Assembly (NCBI RefSeq): GCF_008017825.1 | Contig: NZ_VRLS01000032.1 | Location: 1 to 64,000 of the forward strand | Direction of reading: 5' to 3' | From: Mesonia sp008017825 | GTDB taxonomy: Bacteria > Bacteroidota > Bacteroidia > Flavobacteriales > Flavobacteriaceae | Length of the DNA stretch: 64,000 bases | Shown here: positions 31,986 to 41,178 of the stretch, in pieces | Layout: each line of letters starts with the position of its first letter | Position numbering within the stretch: the stretch's first letter is position 1 | Program-made: the position numbers and the translations under genes | The notes under the pieces: model-generated | What the model was told of the DNA's origin: nothing | Databases searched by the model: none | Seen by the model: the letters and a program-made list of their open reading frames with translations, nothing else

Positions 31986-34508
31986 ATGACAATAAAACAA
32001 TACCTACGTAATTTTATACCTTTAAAATTATTTATGCTCCTTTCTTTAGTAAGCTTTTCTCAAAACGATTATACCGTTTCAGGGAAAGTAGTAGATAAAG
32101 ATGCTGGAATCCCTTTAGAGTATGCAACCATCACCTTTAACGATGTCACTGGTCAGTTATCTCCGCAAGGAGGTGTTACCGATTTTGACGGAAATTTTTC
32201 TATTGAAGTAAAAGAAGGTAAATACAATATTATAGTTGAATACATTTCTTTTGAACCTAAAAAATATAATAATAGAACCATTAGTTCAAATATAAATTTA
32301 GGCACCGTTGCGCTAGGTCTTAATGCTGACAGCTTAGATGAAGTAGTTGTAAGATCTGAAACTACACAAGTAGATGTACGCCTAGATAAAAAAATATACA
32401 ATATAGGTAAAGATTTAACCACCCAAGGTGCTACTATAAGCGACGCTTTGAGTAATGTTCCTTCGGTTACCGTAGATGTAGAAGGAGCTATTAGCTTACG
32501 CGGAAATGAAAACGTAAGAATATTAATTAACGGTAAGCCTTCTGCAATGGCAGGTTTTGGTGATACCGACGTTTTTCAGCAACTTCCTGCAGATGCAATT
32601 GAACGTGTTGAGGTGATCACCTCCCCTTCTGCTCGTTATGATGCCGAAGGTACAGCCGGTATCTTAAATATTATTTTAAGAAAAGAAAAGACTTTAGGTT
32701 TAAACGGTTCCGTTTCTGCCAACTTAGGATACCCGACCAATAGCTCTATTTCGGCTAACTTAAATTTAAGAACCGATAAATTCAATATTTTTAATACTAC
32801 TGGAGTTTATTATAGAAAATCTCCAGGAAACGCTTCTTATGATAATCGTTATTATGGAGACGATCTTTCCATAGATCAATCGTTAGAAGATAGAGAATAT
32901 GATCGTAGGCGTCAAGGAATTAATACCAACCTAGGAATGCAGTATTTTCTTAATGACAATTCTTCTATTACAGGTAGTGTATTTATGCGTTTTGGCGATG
33001 ATAAAGACATTAGCGAAAACAATACCTCTCGTTTCTTAAACGACGATTTAATCAATAAAACTACACGTACTGAAATTGAAAAAGAAGAAGATGAAAGTTA
33101 TCAATATGCATTAAATTATGAGAATAAATTTAATGATGAAGGACATAAGCTTACTGCAGATTTCCAGTATTCCTATGACAATGAAGATAAACCTACCTCA
33201 ATTGTAGAGAATTTCACTTTCCCTACAGAAACTTTACAAGGAGAAGATCGCATTTTTGAAAGCGAAAAAAAGAATGAATTTTTAATACAAGCAGATTATG
33301 TGCTTCCAATGGGAGATGCGCAATTTGAAGCCGGTTACCGAGGTAATTTTGAGGAAGAAGTTACAGATTATACCTTAGAGAGTTTAGATTTAGGAACAAA
33401 TCAATTTGTAGTAGATTCTTTATTAACAAATAAATTTACTTACAATGAGAATGTAAATGCAATTTATACTCAATATGGAAATAAACTTGGTAAATTCTCT
33501 TTCTTATTAGGTTTACGTTTAGAACAAACACAATTAAAAGGAAAGATTAGTTCAGAATTTGATAATCAAGAGGCTTTAGAGCAAGAACTAGGAACCGATG
33601 TAGATATCAACTTCGATAAAAATTACTTAGGTCTCTTCCCTACCGTAAACTTAATTTATGAATTAGGTGAAGAAGAAAATATCTCTTTAGGCTATAACCG
33701 AAGAATTAACCGTCCGCGTGGTTGGTACATCAATCCTTTTCCATCAAGGTCTAGTAGAACGAATATTTTTCAAGGTAACCCAGATTTAGATCCTGCCTAT
33801 TCTGATGCTTTTGATATTGGATATTTAAAACAATGGGATAAATTAACCTTAACTTCTTCTATATATTACCAGCACGAAACTGAATCGTTTGAACGTATAC
33901 AAGAAGATACAGGAAATACAACTGTAGACGGAGAAAGCATTATACGTTCTATCCCCATTAACCTAGCAACCAATGATCGTTTTGGAGGTGAGTTCGGGAT
34001 TATCTATAACCCAGAAAAATGGTTACGTTTTAACGGAAGTTTTAATATTTTCAATTCACAAACGGAAGGTAATTTTAACGGTGTAGATTATGGTACAAAT
34101 AACACCAGTTGGTTTGCTCGTTTTAGTTCTAAAATAACTTTACCAAGTGAAATACAGTGGCAAACCACAGGTTTTTATAGAGGACCAAATAAAAATGCCA
34201 CTACAGAAAGTGATGGTATATTTTCTATGAACCTTGCATTTAGTAAAGACTTGATTAAAGATGTTGCTACAATTTCTCTTAACGTAAGTGATCTATTGAA
34301 CTCTAGAAAAAGAAGATCTTTTACAGATAATAGAGATGGTGCAGACGATTTAGACTATTTTACTTCAGATAGTGAATTTCAATGGAGAGAAAGACAAATT
34401 ACTTTAGGTCTAATCTATAGGTTTAACCAACCTAGAAATGCAAAGAATGATAGAAGAGGTAATGACGGAGGCGCAGGAATAGACGAAGGTGGAGATTTTG
34501 AAGGTTAA
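31986..34508 (+). CDS. Outer membrane beta-barrel family receptor (TonB-dependent-like)
   Basis: An 840-residue outer membrane protein. After a signal peptide (to about 27), residues 30-110 form a carboxypeptidase-regulatory-like domain (YTVSGKVVDKDAGIPLEYATITF). A plug-like segment follows at about 130-225 (ISLRGNENVRILINGKPSA, ERVEVITSPSARYDAEGTAGILNI). The rest is a long beta-barrel of the OMP_b-brl_3 type. The C-terminal tail is Gly/Asp-rich (DRRGNDGGAGIDEGG) rather than ending in the barrel. The substrate is unknown; no SusD partner is adjacent. Confidence 0.9.
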   Translation: MTIKQYLRNFIPLKLFMLLSLVSFSQNDYTVSGKVVDKDAGIPLEYATITFNDVTGQLSPQGGVTDFDGNFSIEVKEGKYNIIVEYISFEPKKYNNRTISSNINLGTVALGLNADSLDEVVVRSETTQVDVRLDKKIYNIGKDLTTQGATISDALSNVPSVTVDVEGAISLRGNENVRILINGKPSAMAGFGDTDVFQQLPADAIERVEVITSPSARYDAEGTAGILNIILRKEKTLGLNGSVSANLGYPTNSSISANLNLRTDKFNIFNTTGVYYRKSPGNASYDNRYYGDDLSIDQSLEDREYDRRRQGINTNLGMQYFLNDNSSITGSVFMRFGDDKDISENNTSRFLNDDLINKTTRTEIEKEEDESYQYALNYENKFNDEGHKLTADFQYSYDNEDKPTSIVENFTFPTETLQGEDRIFESEKKNEFLIQADYVLPMGDAQFEAGYRGNFEEEVTDYTLESLDLGTNQFVVDSLLTNKFTYNENVNAIYTQYGNKLGKFSFLLGLRLEQTQLKGKISSEFDNQEALEQELGTDVDINFDKNYLGLFPTVNLIYELGEEENISLGYNRRINRPRGWYINPFPSRSSRTNIFQGNPDLDPAYSDAFDIGYLKQWDKLTLTSSIYYQHETESFERIQEDTGNTTVDGESIIRSIPINLATNDRFGGEFGIIYNPEKWLRFNGSFNIFNSQTEGNFNGVDYGTNNTSWFARFSSKITLPSEIQWQTTGFYRGPNKNATTESDGIFSMNLAFSKDLIKDVATISLNVSDLLNSRKRRSFTDNRDGADDLDYFTSDSEFQWRERQITLGLIYRFNQPRNAKNDRRGNDGGAGIDEGGDFEG

Positions 34509-34541
34509 TACCTTCAAAATTTCTCCTTAATAAATAGGAAC

Positions 34542-34577
34542 AAAAAAAGGAAGCTAAAATTTAGCTTCCTTTTTTTA
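34542..34577. terminator. Bidirectional terminator
   Basis: AAAAAAAGGAAGCTAAA pairs with TTTAGCTTCCTTTTTTT, a near-perfect palindrome between the receptor gene and the leftward small membrane protein gene. Confidence 0.93.
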
Positions 34578-34596
34578 TTTATAATAGATAGAATGC

Positions 34597-34776
34597 TTAT
34601 TTTAAAGCTTCCTTTTTCTTACGTCTTTCTTCTTTCTTTTCTTTATACATTTCTAACAGAGAACCTCCAATCCAGTAAGGAACTGCAAAAGTTAATAAAA
34701 AAATCATTAACCAAAATCCAATCGTTAGGATGGTTAAAAATGCTAAAAAGCCAAGGTACTGATCAAATTCAAACAT
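34597..34776 (-). CDS. Small membrane protein of unknown function
   Basis: A 59-residue protein with an acidic start (MFEFDQYLG), a transmembrane region of about 30 residues (FLTILTIGFWLMIFLLTFAVPYW) and a charged Lys/Glu/Arg tail (YKEKKEERRKKKEALK). I recognise no family. The ATG at 34776 is favoured: an upstream TTG in frame would overlap the -7 element at 34798..34805. Confidence 0.72.
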   Translation of the reverse strand: MFEFDQYLGFLAFLTILTIGFWLMIFLLTFAVPYWIGGSLLEMYKEKKEERRKKKEALK

Positions 34777-34797
34777 AGTTTTTTCTTTTAACTCCGA

Positions 34798-34805
34798 CAA
34801 AGATA
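34798..34805 (-). promoter_or_regulatory. -7 element TATCTTTG for the small membrane protein gene
   Basis: TAnnTTTG match on the minus strand, 21 bases before ATG 34776. Confidence 0.6.
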
Positions 34806-35060
34806 TAATATTCCTAGGAATTTTACCAAATCAAAATTCTATTTTATTAACTAGATATTAACCTTTTTTTACTTTTTATTGAAAACCTCTCGTTGAAGAC
34901 TTTCTAGATTAACCTTGCAACCTCTTTATTTGAAATCTAATTGCTTTCTTTTAAATTTTTAATAAAGAAAAAAATTAACCAATCTACTCCCCCTTAATTG
35001 TATTCCCTAAATTTAAAATTTGTTTTTAATTAACTGAATTAAAAACATTTAGATAAATAT

Positions 35061-35078
35061 ATACCTAATTATGGGTAT
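35061..35078 (+). promoter_or_regulatory. Dyad ATACCTA-N4-TGGGTAT, probable operator
   Basis: Inverted repeat with 7-base arms and one mismatch, about 56 bases upstream of ATG 35135, compatible with a dimeric regulator. A second small dyad ATGGG/CCCAT overlaps at 35071..35085. The bound factor is unknown. Confidence 0.45.
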
Positions 35079-35134
35079 TCCCCATCATGGATATTATCAA
35101 TAAATTTATTTTCTATAACTTAAATTATAAAGTC

Positions 35135-35845
35135 ATGAAATATTTTAAATTTATTTTGATGTTTAGTATTGTTCTACTAATTACAAGTTGCGAAGAAGAA
35201 GATGATTCTTATTTAGACTCTTATGCTGAAGATCCTAGTGGTCAAGATCCAGGTAATAACTCAGGCTCTAACACTTGGGCTAAAGATTACTGGAAGCGTA
35301 ACGATGCAGGAACTTACTTAGATTTAACTTCTTCAAGACCTGTATTTTGTGCCAATGGAGAGATCGTTGGTGGTTCATATTCTCAAGTTGATTGGCATAG
35401 TACCAATGTGGGATATTTTACACTTACAAATGCTGGAGACGTAGTAAATTTTGAAATTAGAAAAAATGGAAACGGACTTATTCTTGCTCCCTACGATCCA
35501 GAAGTTCAACAAACACATGATCCTGCTAATTATTCAGTTTCGAGTAGTTTTCCTTGTAATGGAAATGATAATGGAGGTGGTGAAAATGAAACTGTTGCTA
35601 TTAAATTTTGGACAAATCAAGATTACAATTGTGGTCATATAAGTGTAAGCTTAAACGGTGTAGGAAGTAGTCAGCTTTCTGGTTATTTTAGTGGAGGTCC
35701 AAATTGTAATTCCACAGATTATGGCGGTTACTTTTCAGGGTTAGATCCAGGAACTTATAGTTATTCCGCTAGTTGTCAAGGCTATACTTGGGGTGGCTCT
35801 GTAAACTTACAAGCAAGTTGCACTACCTTGCAGTTATCTTTATAA
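35135..35845 (+). CDS. Predicted lipoprotein of unknown function
   Basis: A 236-residue lipoprotein with a lipobox (LLITSC, Cys19), then an acidic linker (EEEDDSYLDSYAEDPSG). Two beta-rich modules follow. The first (about 45-150) starts WAKDYWKRNDAGTYL and has one Cys pair. The second (about 160-236) is rich in Gly/Ser/Tyr with Cys spacing suggesting disulfides (YNCGHISVSLNG, GPNCNSTDYGGYFSG, ASCTTLQL). It resembles no family I can name. A start at ATG 35087 is possible but would put 16 extra residues before the signal peptide. Confidence 0.75.
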   Translation: MKYFKFILMFSIVLLITSCEEEDDSYLDSYAEDPSGQDPGNNSGSNTWAKDYWKRNDAGTYLDLTSSRPVFCANGEIVGGSYSQVDWHSTNVGYFTLTNAGDVVNFEIRKNGNGLILAPYDPEVQQTHDPANYSVSSSFPCNGNDNGGGENETVAIKFWTNQDYNCGHISVSLNGVGSSQLSGYFSGGPNCNSTDYGGYFSGLDPGTYSYSASCQGYTWGGSVNLQASCTTLQLSL

Positions 35846-35964
35846 CTATTTCAATAAAGCTAAAAAAATCTAATTATTTAAATACACACATAGCATAAGG
35901 TACAAGTCTTTAAAAATGAAGACTAAATGTGAAAAGTTTTTTACGCTATCCTATCGGAAATCAT

Positions 35965-35972
35965 TAAATTTG
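35965..35972 (+). promoter_or_regulatory. -7 element TAAATTTG for fumC
   Basis: TAnnTTTG match 27 bases before ATG 36000. Confidence 0.65.
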
Positions 35973-35999
35973 TAGCTTCTTATAAAAAACTTACATTTC

Positions 36000-37397
36000 A
36001 TGGAATATAGAATTGAAAAAGATACTATGGGTGAGGTAAAAGTACCTGCCGATAAACTTTGGGGTGCCCAAACCGAACGCTCAAGAAATAACTTTAAAAT
36101 AGGTCCGGCTGCATCTATGCCGCTAGAAATAGTGTACGGTTTTGCTTATTTAAAGAAAGCTGCAGCTTATACCAATGAAGCTGCTGGTGTACTTTCTACA
36201 GAAAAAAGAGATTTTATTGCCAAAGCTTGTGATGAGATTTTAGAAGGTAAGCATGACGATCAGTTTCCATTAGTTATTTGGCAAACAGGATCTGGTACTC
36301 AAAGTAATATGAATGTAAATGAGGTTATTGCAAATCGTGCGCATCAAATAGCAGGAAAAACTATTGGTGAAGGAGAAAAAACTCTTTTACCTAATGATGA
36401 TGTTAATAAATCTCAATCATCTAATGATACTTTTCCTACGGGAATGCATATAGCTACCTATAAGAAAATTGTAGAAGTTACCATCCCGGGAGTAAAACAG
36501 TTAAGAGATACGCTTCAAAAAAAATCTGAAGATTTTAAAAATGTAGTAAAAATAGGTCGTACTCACTTTATGGATGCTACACCTTTAACTTTAGGACAAG
36601 AATTTGGAGGTTATGTTTCTCAATTAGATCACGGTTTAAAAGCCTTAGAAGCAACACTTCCGCATTTAGCGGAATTAGCACTAGGGGGAACAGCGGTAGG
36701 AACAGGATTAAATACTCCTAAAGGATACGCAGTAGACGTCGCTAAATTTATTGCCGACTTTACAGAACTTCCTTTTACTTCTGCAGAAAATAAATTTGAA
36801 GCTTTAGCGGCTCACGATGCCTTAGTTGAAAGCCACGGAGCTTTAAAGCAATTAGCTGTTTCTTTAAATAAAATTGGGAATGATATTAGAATGTTAGCTT
36901 CTGGTCCTCGTAGCGGAATTGGAGAAATTATTATTCCTGCAAACGAACCTGGATCTTCAATTATGCCAGGGAAAGTAAATCCAACACAATGTGAAGCTTT
37001 AACTATGGTTTGCGCTCAAGTAATGGGTAATGACGTAGCAATTAGCGTGGGTGGTATGCAAGGTCAGTTTGAACTGAACGTATTTAAACCTGTAATGGCG
37101 GCTAATTTATTACAAAGTGCTCAGCTTATTGGGGATGCTTGTACTTCTTTTGAAGAACACTGTGCTAACGGAATTGAACCAAATCAAGAACGTATTAATG
37201 AGTTGCTACAAAATAGCTTAATGTTGGTTACCGCTTTGAATACCAAAATTGGTTATTACAAAGCTGCTGAAATTGCAAATACTGCTCATAAAAACGGAAC
37301 TACTTTAAGAGAAGAAGCTGTAAATTTAGGTTATACTACTGCAGAAGAGTTTGATGCTTGGGTAAAACCAGAAGATATGGTTGGTGAGATAAAATAA
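36000..37397 (+). CDS. fumC: Class II fumarate hydratase
   Basis: Iron-independent fumarase of the TCA cycle, converting fumarate to malate; 465 aa, homotetramer in the family. It starts with the family pattern EKDTMGEVKVPADKLWGAQTERS. TGSGTQSNMNVNEV, the substrate-site KSQSSNDTFPT, GRTHFMDATPLTLGQ and the signature GSSIMPGKVNP with the flexible catalytic loop are intact. It is monocistronic with its own promoter element. Confidence 0.97.
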   Translation: MEYRIEKDTMGEVKVPADKLWGAQTERSRNNFKIGPAASMPLEIVYGFAYLKKAAAYTNEAAGVLSTEKRDFIAKACDEILEGKHDDQFPLVIWQTGSGTQSNMNVNEVIANRAHQIAGKTIGEGEKTLLPNDDVNKSQSSNDTFPTGMHIATYKKIVEVTIPGVKQLRDTLQKKSEDFKNVVKIGRTHFMDATPLTLGQEFGGYVSQLDHGLKALEATLPHLAELALGGTAVGTGLNTPKGYAVDVAKFIADFTELPFTSAENKFEALAAHDALVESHGALKQLAVSLNKIGNDIRMLASGPRSGIGEIIIPANEPGSSIMPGKVNPTQCEALTMVCAQVMGNDVAISVGGMQGQFELNVFKPVMAANLLQSAQLIGDACTSFEEHCANGIEPNQERINELLQNSLMLVTALNTKIGYYKAAEIANTAHKNGTTLREEAVNLGYTTAEEFDAWVKPEDMVGEIK

Positions 37398-37429
37398 GTG
37401 TGATACGTTGAGGGTTTGCAGATTTCTTC

Positions 37430-37437
37430 TAAATTTG
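37430..37437 (+). promoter_or_regulatory. -7 element TAAATTTG for the phosphoethanolamine transferase operon
   Basis: TAnnTTTG match 22 bases before ATG 37460. Confidence 0.6.
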
Positions 37438-37459
37438 CTTTTAACCGACTAACTTATTT

Positions 37460-39079
37460 ATGTTTACCAAAAATAACTTTATATCTATAATATTTTTATC
37501 AATTCCGCTATTGGTTTTATGCCTTAGCGGAATTTTTTTGATTCCGCAGCAAGCAGATTTTATTAGAGAAGTATGCAATTTTACTTTACTTACCATATCT
37601 TTCTATGCACTCTGTTTTTTAATTCCTTCAGTAAAGGCAAAAACGATATTATCCTTTTTAATAGGACTTTTACTTAGCTTTCTTGTTTTAATAAAATTGA
37701 ATTTTTATCATATTTATCAGGTAAAATTGAGTGCTTCTGCCCTCTTTGTAATATTTGAAACGAATGCTCAAGAAACATCGGAGTTTTTAGGGGTTTACAT
37801 AAGTAAGACCTTTATATTTTTAGCAGTTATATTTTCACTTTACCTTCTGTTTTATAGCTACTTACTTTTTAGAAAAAAAGTAGTATTTCAACTTGACTGT
37901 AAACCATTTTTTCAAATAATAATAAAAATAGGTTTACTCTTTTTAATAATTATTTCTGTCTATTTGATTCATTGGAAGTTTGATGAATTTAATATTCTTT
38001 ATAAAACAAAAACTTCTTATGAAGAATACCAAACCACTAAAAAACTTATTAAAGAAACCCTTGCAAAATTTTCTTCCCCTTATTTACATGAGGTAAGAAA
38101 AGACAGCACAGCACCCAAAATTGCTGTGGTTGTTATTGGTGAATCTACCAATAGAAACCATATGTCCTTATATGGTTATTACCGAAAGACAAATCCGCTT
38201 TTAGCGAAACAAAAAAATTTAATAGTTTCGAAAGATGTAATAACCCCACACGTACATACTATCACCGCATTAGACAAAATTTTAACCTTAAATTCTTTGG
38301 GAAATGATAGGGTTAAAAATAATGCTTCAATAGTACAGTTAGCAAATATGGCGGGCTATAAAACATTTTGGCTTTCTAATCAACGTCCTGTAGGCCTTCA
38401 TGAATCTGTACCTACACTAATTGGTTACGCAGCAAAAGAAAAGCAATTTTTAAATACAGATAATTATAATAGAAAAAGTTACGATGAAGTCTTGTTTCCT
38501 GCCTATAAAAAAGCTCTGCAAGATCCTGCTCCCTACAAAATGATATTTTTACATCTCTCGGGTACACATTTGGGTTATAAAGAACGATATCCAAATAGTT
38601 TTGAATATTTTAAGGATACAGCTCTAACTAAATATAAACATGAAAAAGCTTTTCAACTTATTAATCAATATGACAATTCTGTGAGGTATAACGATTATAT
38701 CATTAATGAGTTATTGGAGAGGTTAAAACAACAAAATACATCTTCATATCTTCTTTATTTTTCAGATCACGGAGATGATGTTTTTGATGCGCAGAATACT
38801 GCTGGACATAGCGAATTTATCGGCACTAATGGAATGTTTGAAGTTCCTTATATTACTTGGGTTTCCCCTCAATTTGAAAATCGTTTAAAATTAAACTTAG
38901 ACATTTTAAAAATTGAAAACAGAAAGTATTTGTTAGATGATTTTATACACACTTTTGCGGATTTAAGTCAGCTTCATTTTAAGGGTTTAAATAAAACTAA
39001 AAGCATTTACGACACTACTTTTATAGAAAAGCCTAGGGTAATTAAAGGAAAAATAAATTATGATCAGCAAAAAAACTAA
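37460..39079 (+). CDS. Phosphoethanolamine transferase-like protein (EptA/CptA family)
   Basis: A 539-residue inner membrane protein. About five transmembrane helices lie in the first 175 residues, followed by a periplasmic sulfatase-fold catalytic domain. The nucleophile region is IGESTNRNHMSLYGYYR with Thr about 231. Metal-binding FSDHGDDVFD and AGHSEF are near the C-terminus. Family members add phosphoethanolamine to lipid A, core sugars or other glycans, giving a positive charge and resistance to cationic peptides. The gene overlaps the next by 20 bases. The acceptor in this organism is unknown. Confidence 0.88.
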   Translation: MFTKNNFISIIFLSIPLLVLCLSGIFLIPQQADFIREVCNFTLLTISFYALCFLIPSVKAKTILSFLIGLLLSFLVLIKLNFYHIYQVKLSASALFVIFETNAQETSEFLGVYISKTFIFLAVIFSLYLLFYSYLLFRKKVVFQLDCKPFFQIIIKIGLLFLIIISVYLIHWKFDEFNILYKTKTSYEEYQTTKKLIKETLAKFSSPYLHEVRKDSTAPKIAVVVIGESTNRNHMSLYGYYRKTNPLLAKQKNLIVSKDVITPHVHTITALDKILTLNSLGNDRVKNNASIVQLANMAGYKTFWLSNQRPVGLHESVPTLIGYAAKEKQFLNTDNYNRKSYDEVLFPAYKKALQDPAPYKMIFLHLSGTHLGYKERYPNSFEYFKDTALTKYKHEKAFQLINQYDNSVRYNDYIINELLERLKQQNTSSYLLYFSDHGDDVFDAQNTAGHSEFIGTNGMFEVPYITWVSPQFENRLKLNLDILKIENRKYLLDDFIHTFADLSQLHFKGLNKTKSIYDTTFIEKPRVIKGKINYDQQKN

Positions 39080-39818
39080 GACGGGGCCTGTTCTTATATT
39101 TTTAGTTATTTTAATAATAGCTTTTACTTATCGTTATACTAGTAAACGAATTCAATTTTACGGATATTATGATAAAGTATGGGCACACCGAGTAAATGAT
39201 CTTAAGAAGTTAAAAAGTAGTGAAGATAATTTTAAAGGAATTGAGCTCGATATAGTTTACCAAGAAGAAGGCAATTGGTTAGACGTTTACCACCCTCCGG
39301 CACCATCTAAAGGCTTATCATTTGCTAACTATGTCAAACATATAAAGAATAACAAAGTTGGTGTTTGGTTAGATTTAAAAAATTTAACTAAAGAAAACCA
39401 TACAGCAATCATTACTTTGATAGACTCTGCGATCGTTTCCACGGAATTAGACAAATCAAAAATTATTATTGAATCTTCTCACCCTGATTGTTTAGATATT
39501 TTCAGAGAAAAGGGTTATAGAATTAGCTATTACTTGCCTGCAAAAATGTATTTAAAAACAGAAAAAGAAGTTTTGAATAATATTAATGATATCAAGAAAA
39601 ATATTGAGAATAATTCACACTTAGAACTTTCTGCCTATTTTGAAGATTACCCAATCGTTGCCAAATATTTTCCCCTACGGAAAAAAAATTTTTGGGTATT
39701 GCATAGCAGTTACTCCCCAAAGATCTTAATAGATTATAAAAAAATAAGAAGAATGTTAAAAGACAGTACCGTAGAAACAGTACTTACCCCTTATAATAAT
39801 TTTAATAAGAATTTATAA
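39060..39818 (+). CDS. FAM151/menorin-like (PLC-like TIM-barrel) protein
   Basis: A 252-residue protein with an N-terminal membrane anchor (about 10-25). The body has WAHRVNDLKKL, GIELDIVYQ, WLDVYHPP and GVWLDLKNL, which look like the phosphodiesterase-like barrel of the FAM151/DUF2181 (menorin) group, related to glycerophosphodiester phosphodiesterases. The paired His/Asp/Glu positions (WAHRVN, GIELDI, DVYH) are compatible with a metal-binding site. It overlaps the phosphoethanolamine transferase gene by 20 bases, suggesting a joint function at the envelope, perhaps acting on a phosphodiester-linked head group. No experimental function is known to me for bacterial members. Confidence 0.72.
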   Translation: MISKKTKTGPVLIFLVILIIAFTYRYTSKRIQFYGYYDKVWAHRVNDLKKLKSSEDNFKGIELDIVYQEEGNWLDVYHPPAPSKGLSFANYVKHIKNNKVGVWLDLKNLTKENHTAIITLIDSAIVSTELDKSKIIIESSHPDCLDIFREKGYRISYYLPAKMYLKTEKEVLNNINDIKKNIENNSHLELSAYFEDYPIVAKYFPLRKKNFWVLHSSYSPKILIDYKKIRRMLKDSTVETVLTPYNNFNKNL

Positions 39819-39835
39819 AGATGATTTATAATTGA

Positions 39836-40915
39836 TTAGTTTTCAAAGGTTAAGGTAAAAGTAGTTCCTATATTTAATTTACTGGAGACACTTATTTCCC
39901 CATTAAGACAATCCATATAACTTTTAACAAGATACAGACCTATACCCTTACTATCCTTAACATTATTACAAGTGTTGTGTAATTTAAAAATATTACCCCC
40001 CACTAGTTTATCATCAAACCCCCTACCATTATCAGAAAAAATAAGCTGTGGAATATTATTTATTAAATTAGTCTTGACCGTAATAATTAGTGGTTTATTT
40101 GGATTATTAAATTTTAAAGAATTACTAATTAAATTAAGAAATATACTTTTTAAATAAAATTCGTTAAAATTTATGTAAGGTAATTCGGTAAAGTCCACTT
40201 CAAAACTAGCATTAGTCTTCTTTGATAGCTCTTCTATTGAATTTTTGACTTTTAAAAAAATACTTTCAATATGCAGTGGTTTAACTTTGGCATTGATACT
40301 TTTATTACATTTTATTGCATCTACATATTTGTTTAACGTTTCTTTAATTTCCAAATTGGCTTCATTAATAAATTCAATATTTTCTCTGGTATCTGGATCA
40401 TTAACTTGAGAAAGGTCTAATAATTCAAAAAGGGAAATGATATTAGATACGGGTGATCTTAAATCGTGAGACACCATATACGAAAACTTTTTAAGTCTAG
40501 AATTTAAACTTGTAAGATTTCTTAAAAGATTATTACGTTCATTTTCTACAGTTTTTAAATGAGTAATATTTTTTGCAATAGCATAAACTACGTCTTCTCT
40601 ATCTTCTGGAATTGAGCTCCAAGATAACCATACGATATCACCATTTTTTGTAATATATCTATTTTGAAAATTTACAAGAGGAGTATTATTCTTTAATGCT
40701 TGAATAGAAATAGTAGTAGGCAAAACATCATCATCATGTATGAAATTTTGTATTGGATTTTCTAACAATTCTTCTTTTGAGTAGCCGAGTAAATTTGACA
40801 AAGCCGGATTTATTTTTTTGAAATATCCATCAAAACCAGCAATGCATATAATATCTGGACTCAGACTGAAAAATCGTTCTAAACTATATTTATTATGAGT
40901 AATATTTCTAATCAT
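39836..40915 (-). CDS. PAS domain sensor histidine kinase
   Basis: A 359-residue cytoplasmic kinase. The PAS domain spans about residues 12-120 (DIICIAGFDGYFKKINPALSNLLGY; PAC segment FQNRYITKNGDIVWLSWSS). HisKA has the phospho-acceptor His in FSYMVSHDLRSPVSNI, and HATPase_c has DNGRGFDDKLVGGNIF and SKGIGLYLVKSY. No transmembrane segment and no adjacent response regulator, so it is an orphan whose signal is probably cytoplasmic, or whose phosphotransfer partner lies elsewhere. Confidence 0.92.
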   Translation of the reverse strand: MIRNITHNKYSLERFFSLSPDIICIAGFDGYFKKINPALSNLLGYSKEELLENPIQNFIHDDDVLPTTISIQALKNNTPLVNFQNRYITKNGDIVWLSWSSIPEDREDVVYAIAKNITHLKTVENERNNLLRNLTSLNSRLKKFSYMVSHDLRSPVSNIISLFELLDLSQVNDPDTRENIEFINEANLEIKETLNKYVDAIKCNKSINAKVKPLHIESIFLKVKNSIEELSKKTNASFEVDFTELPYINFNEFYLKSIFLNLISNSLKFNNPNKPLIITVKTNLINNIPQLIFSDNGRGFDDKLVGGNIFKLHNTCNNVKDSKGIGLYLVKSYMDCLNGEISVSSKLNIGTTFTLTFEN

Positions 40916-41120
40916 ATAAACGTCTCGTAAATCTAATTTCTATATGAAAGATATATAAAAAGTTGAAAATTACACGTCTATTACAAAAATAAATTGAATT
41001 TTTATCATAAAATTTTAAAAATTTTTACTTAATCGATAATTTTAGGTTTTTATCTAATTTTTATGTTTTCAATTCTCGTTTTAAATTACATTATTGTGTT
41101 AATTTCATTAAAGTTTTATC

Positions 41121-41161
41121 AAAATAAAAGGCTAAGTATAATATACTTAGCCTTTTATTTT
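41121..41161 (-). terminator. Terminator of the ccsBA gene
   Basis: Long near-perfect palindrome with arms around AAAAGGCTAAGTATA / TATACTTAGCCTTTT and T-rich flanks. Confidence 0.9.
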
Positions 41162-41178
41162 ATTAAAAATTATCTTAC

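Larger units (their letters stand above)
34777..35134. other. Intergenic region, AT-rich, 358 bases
   Basis: Holds the leftward -7 element at 34798..34805 and the dyad at 35061..35078. No convincing open frame or RNA gene is seen in the rest, which is AT-rich. Confidence 0.6.

Noticed and set aside
41121..41161. Long palindromes possibly marking a transposon end or CRISPR repeat
   Set aside because: They are single, lie after stop codons, have T tracts and fit rho-independent terminators; no array or transposase exists.
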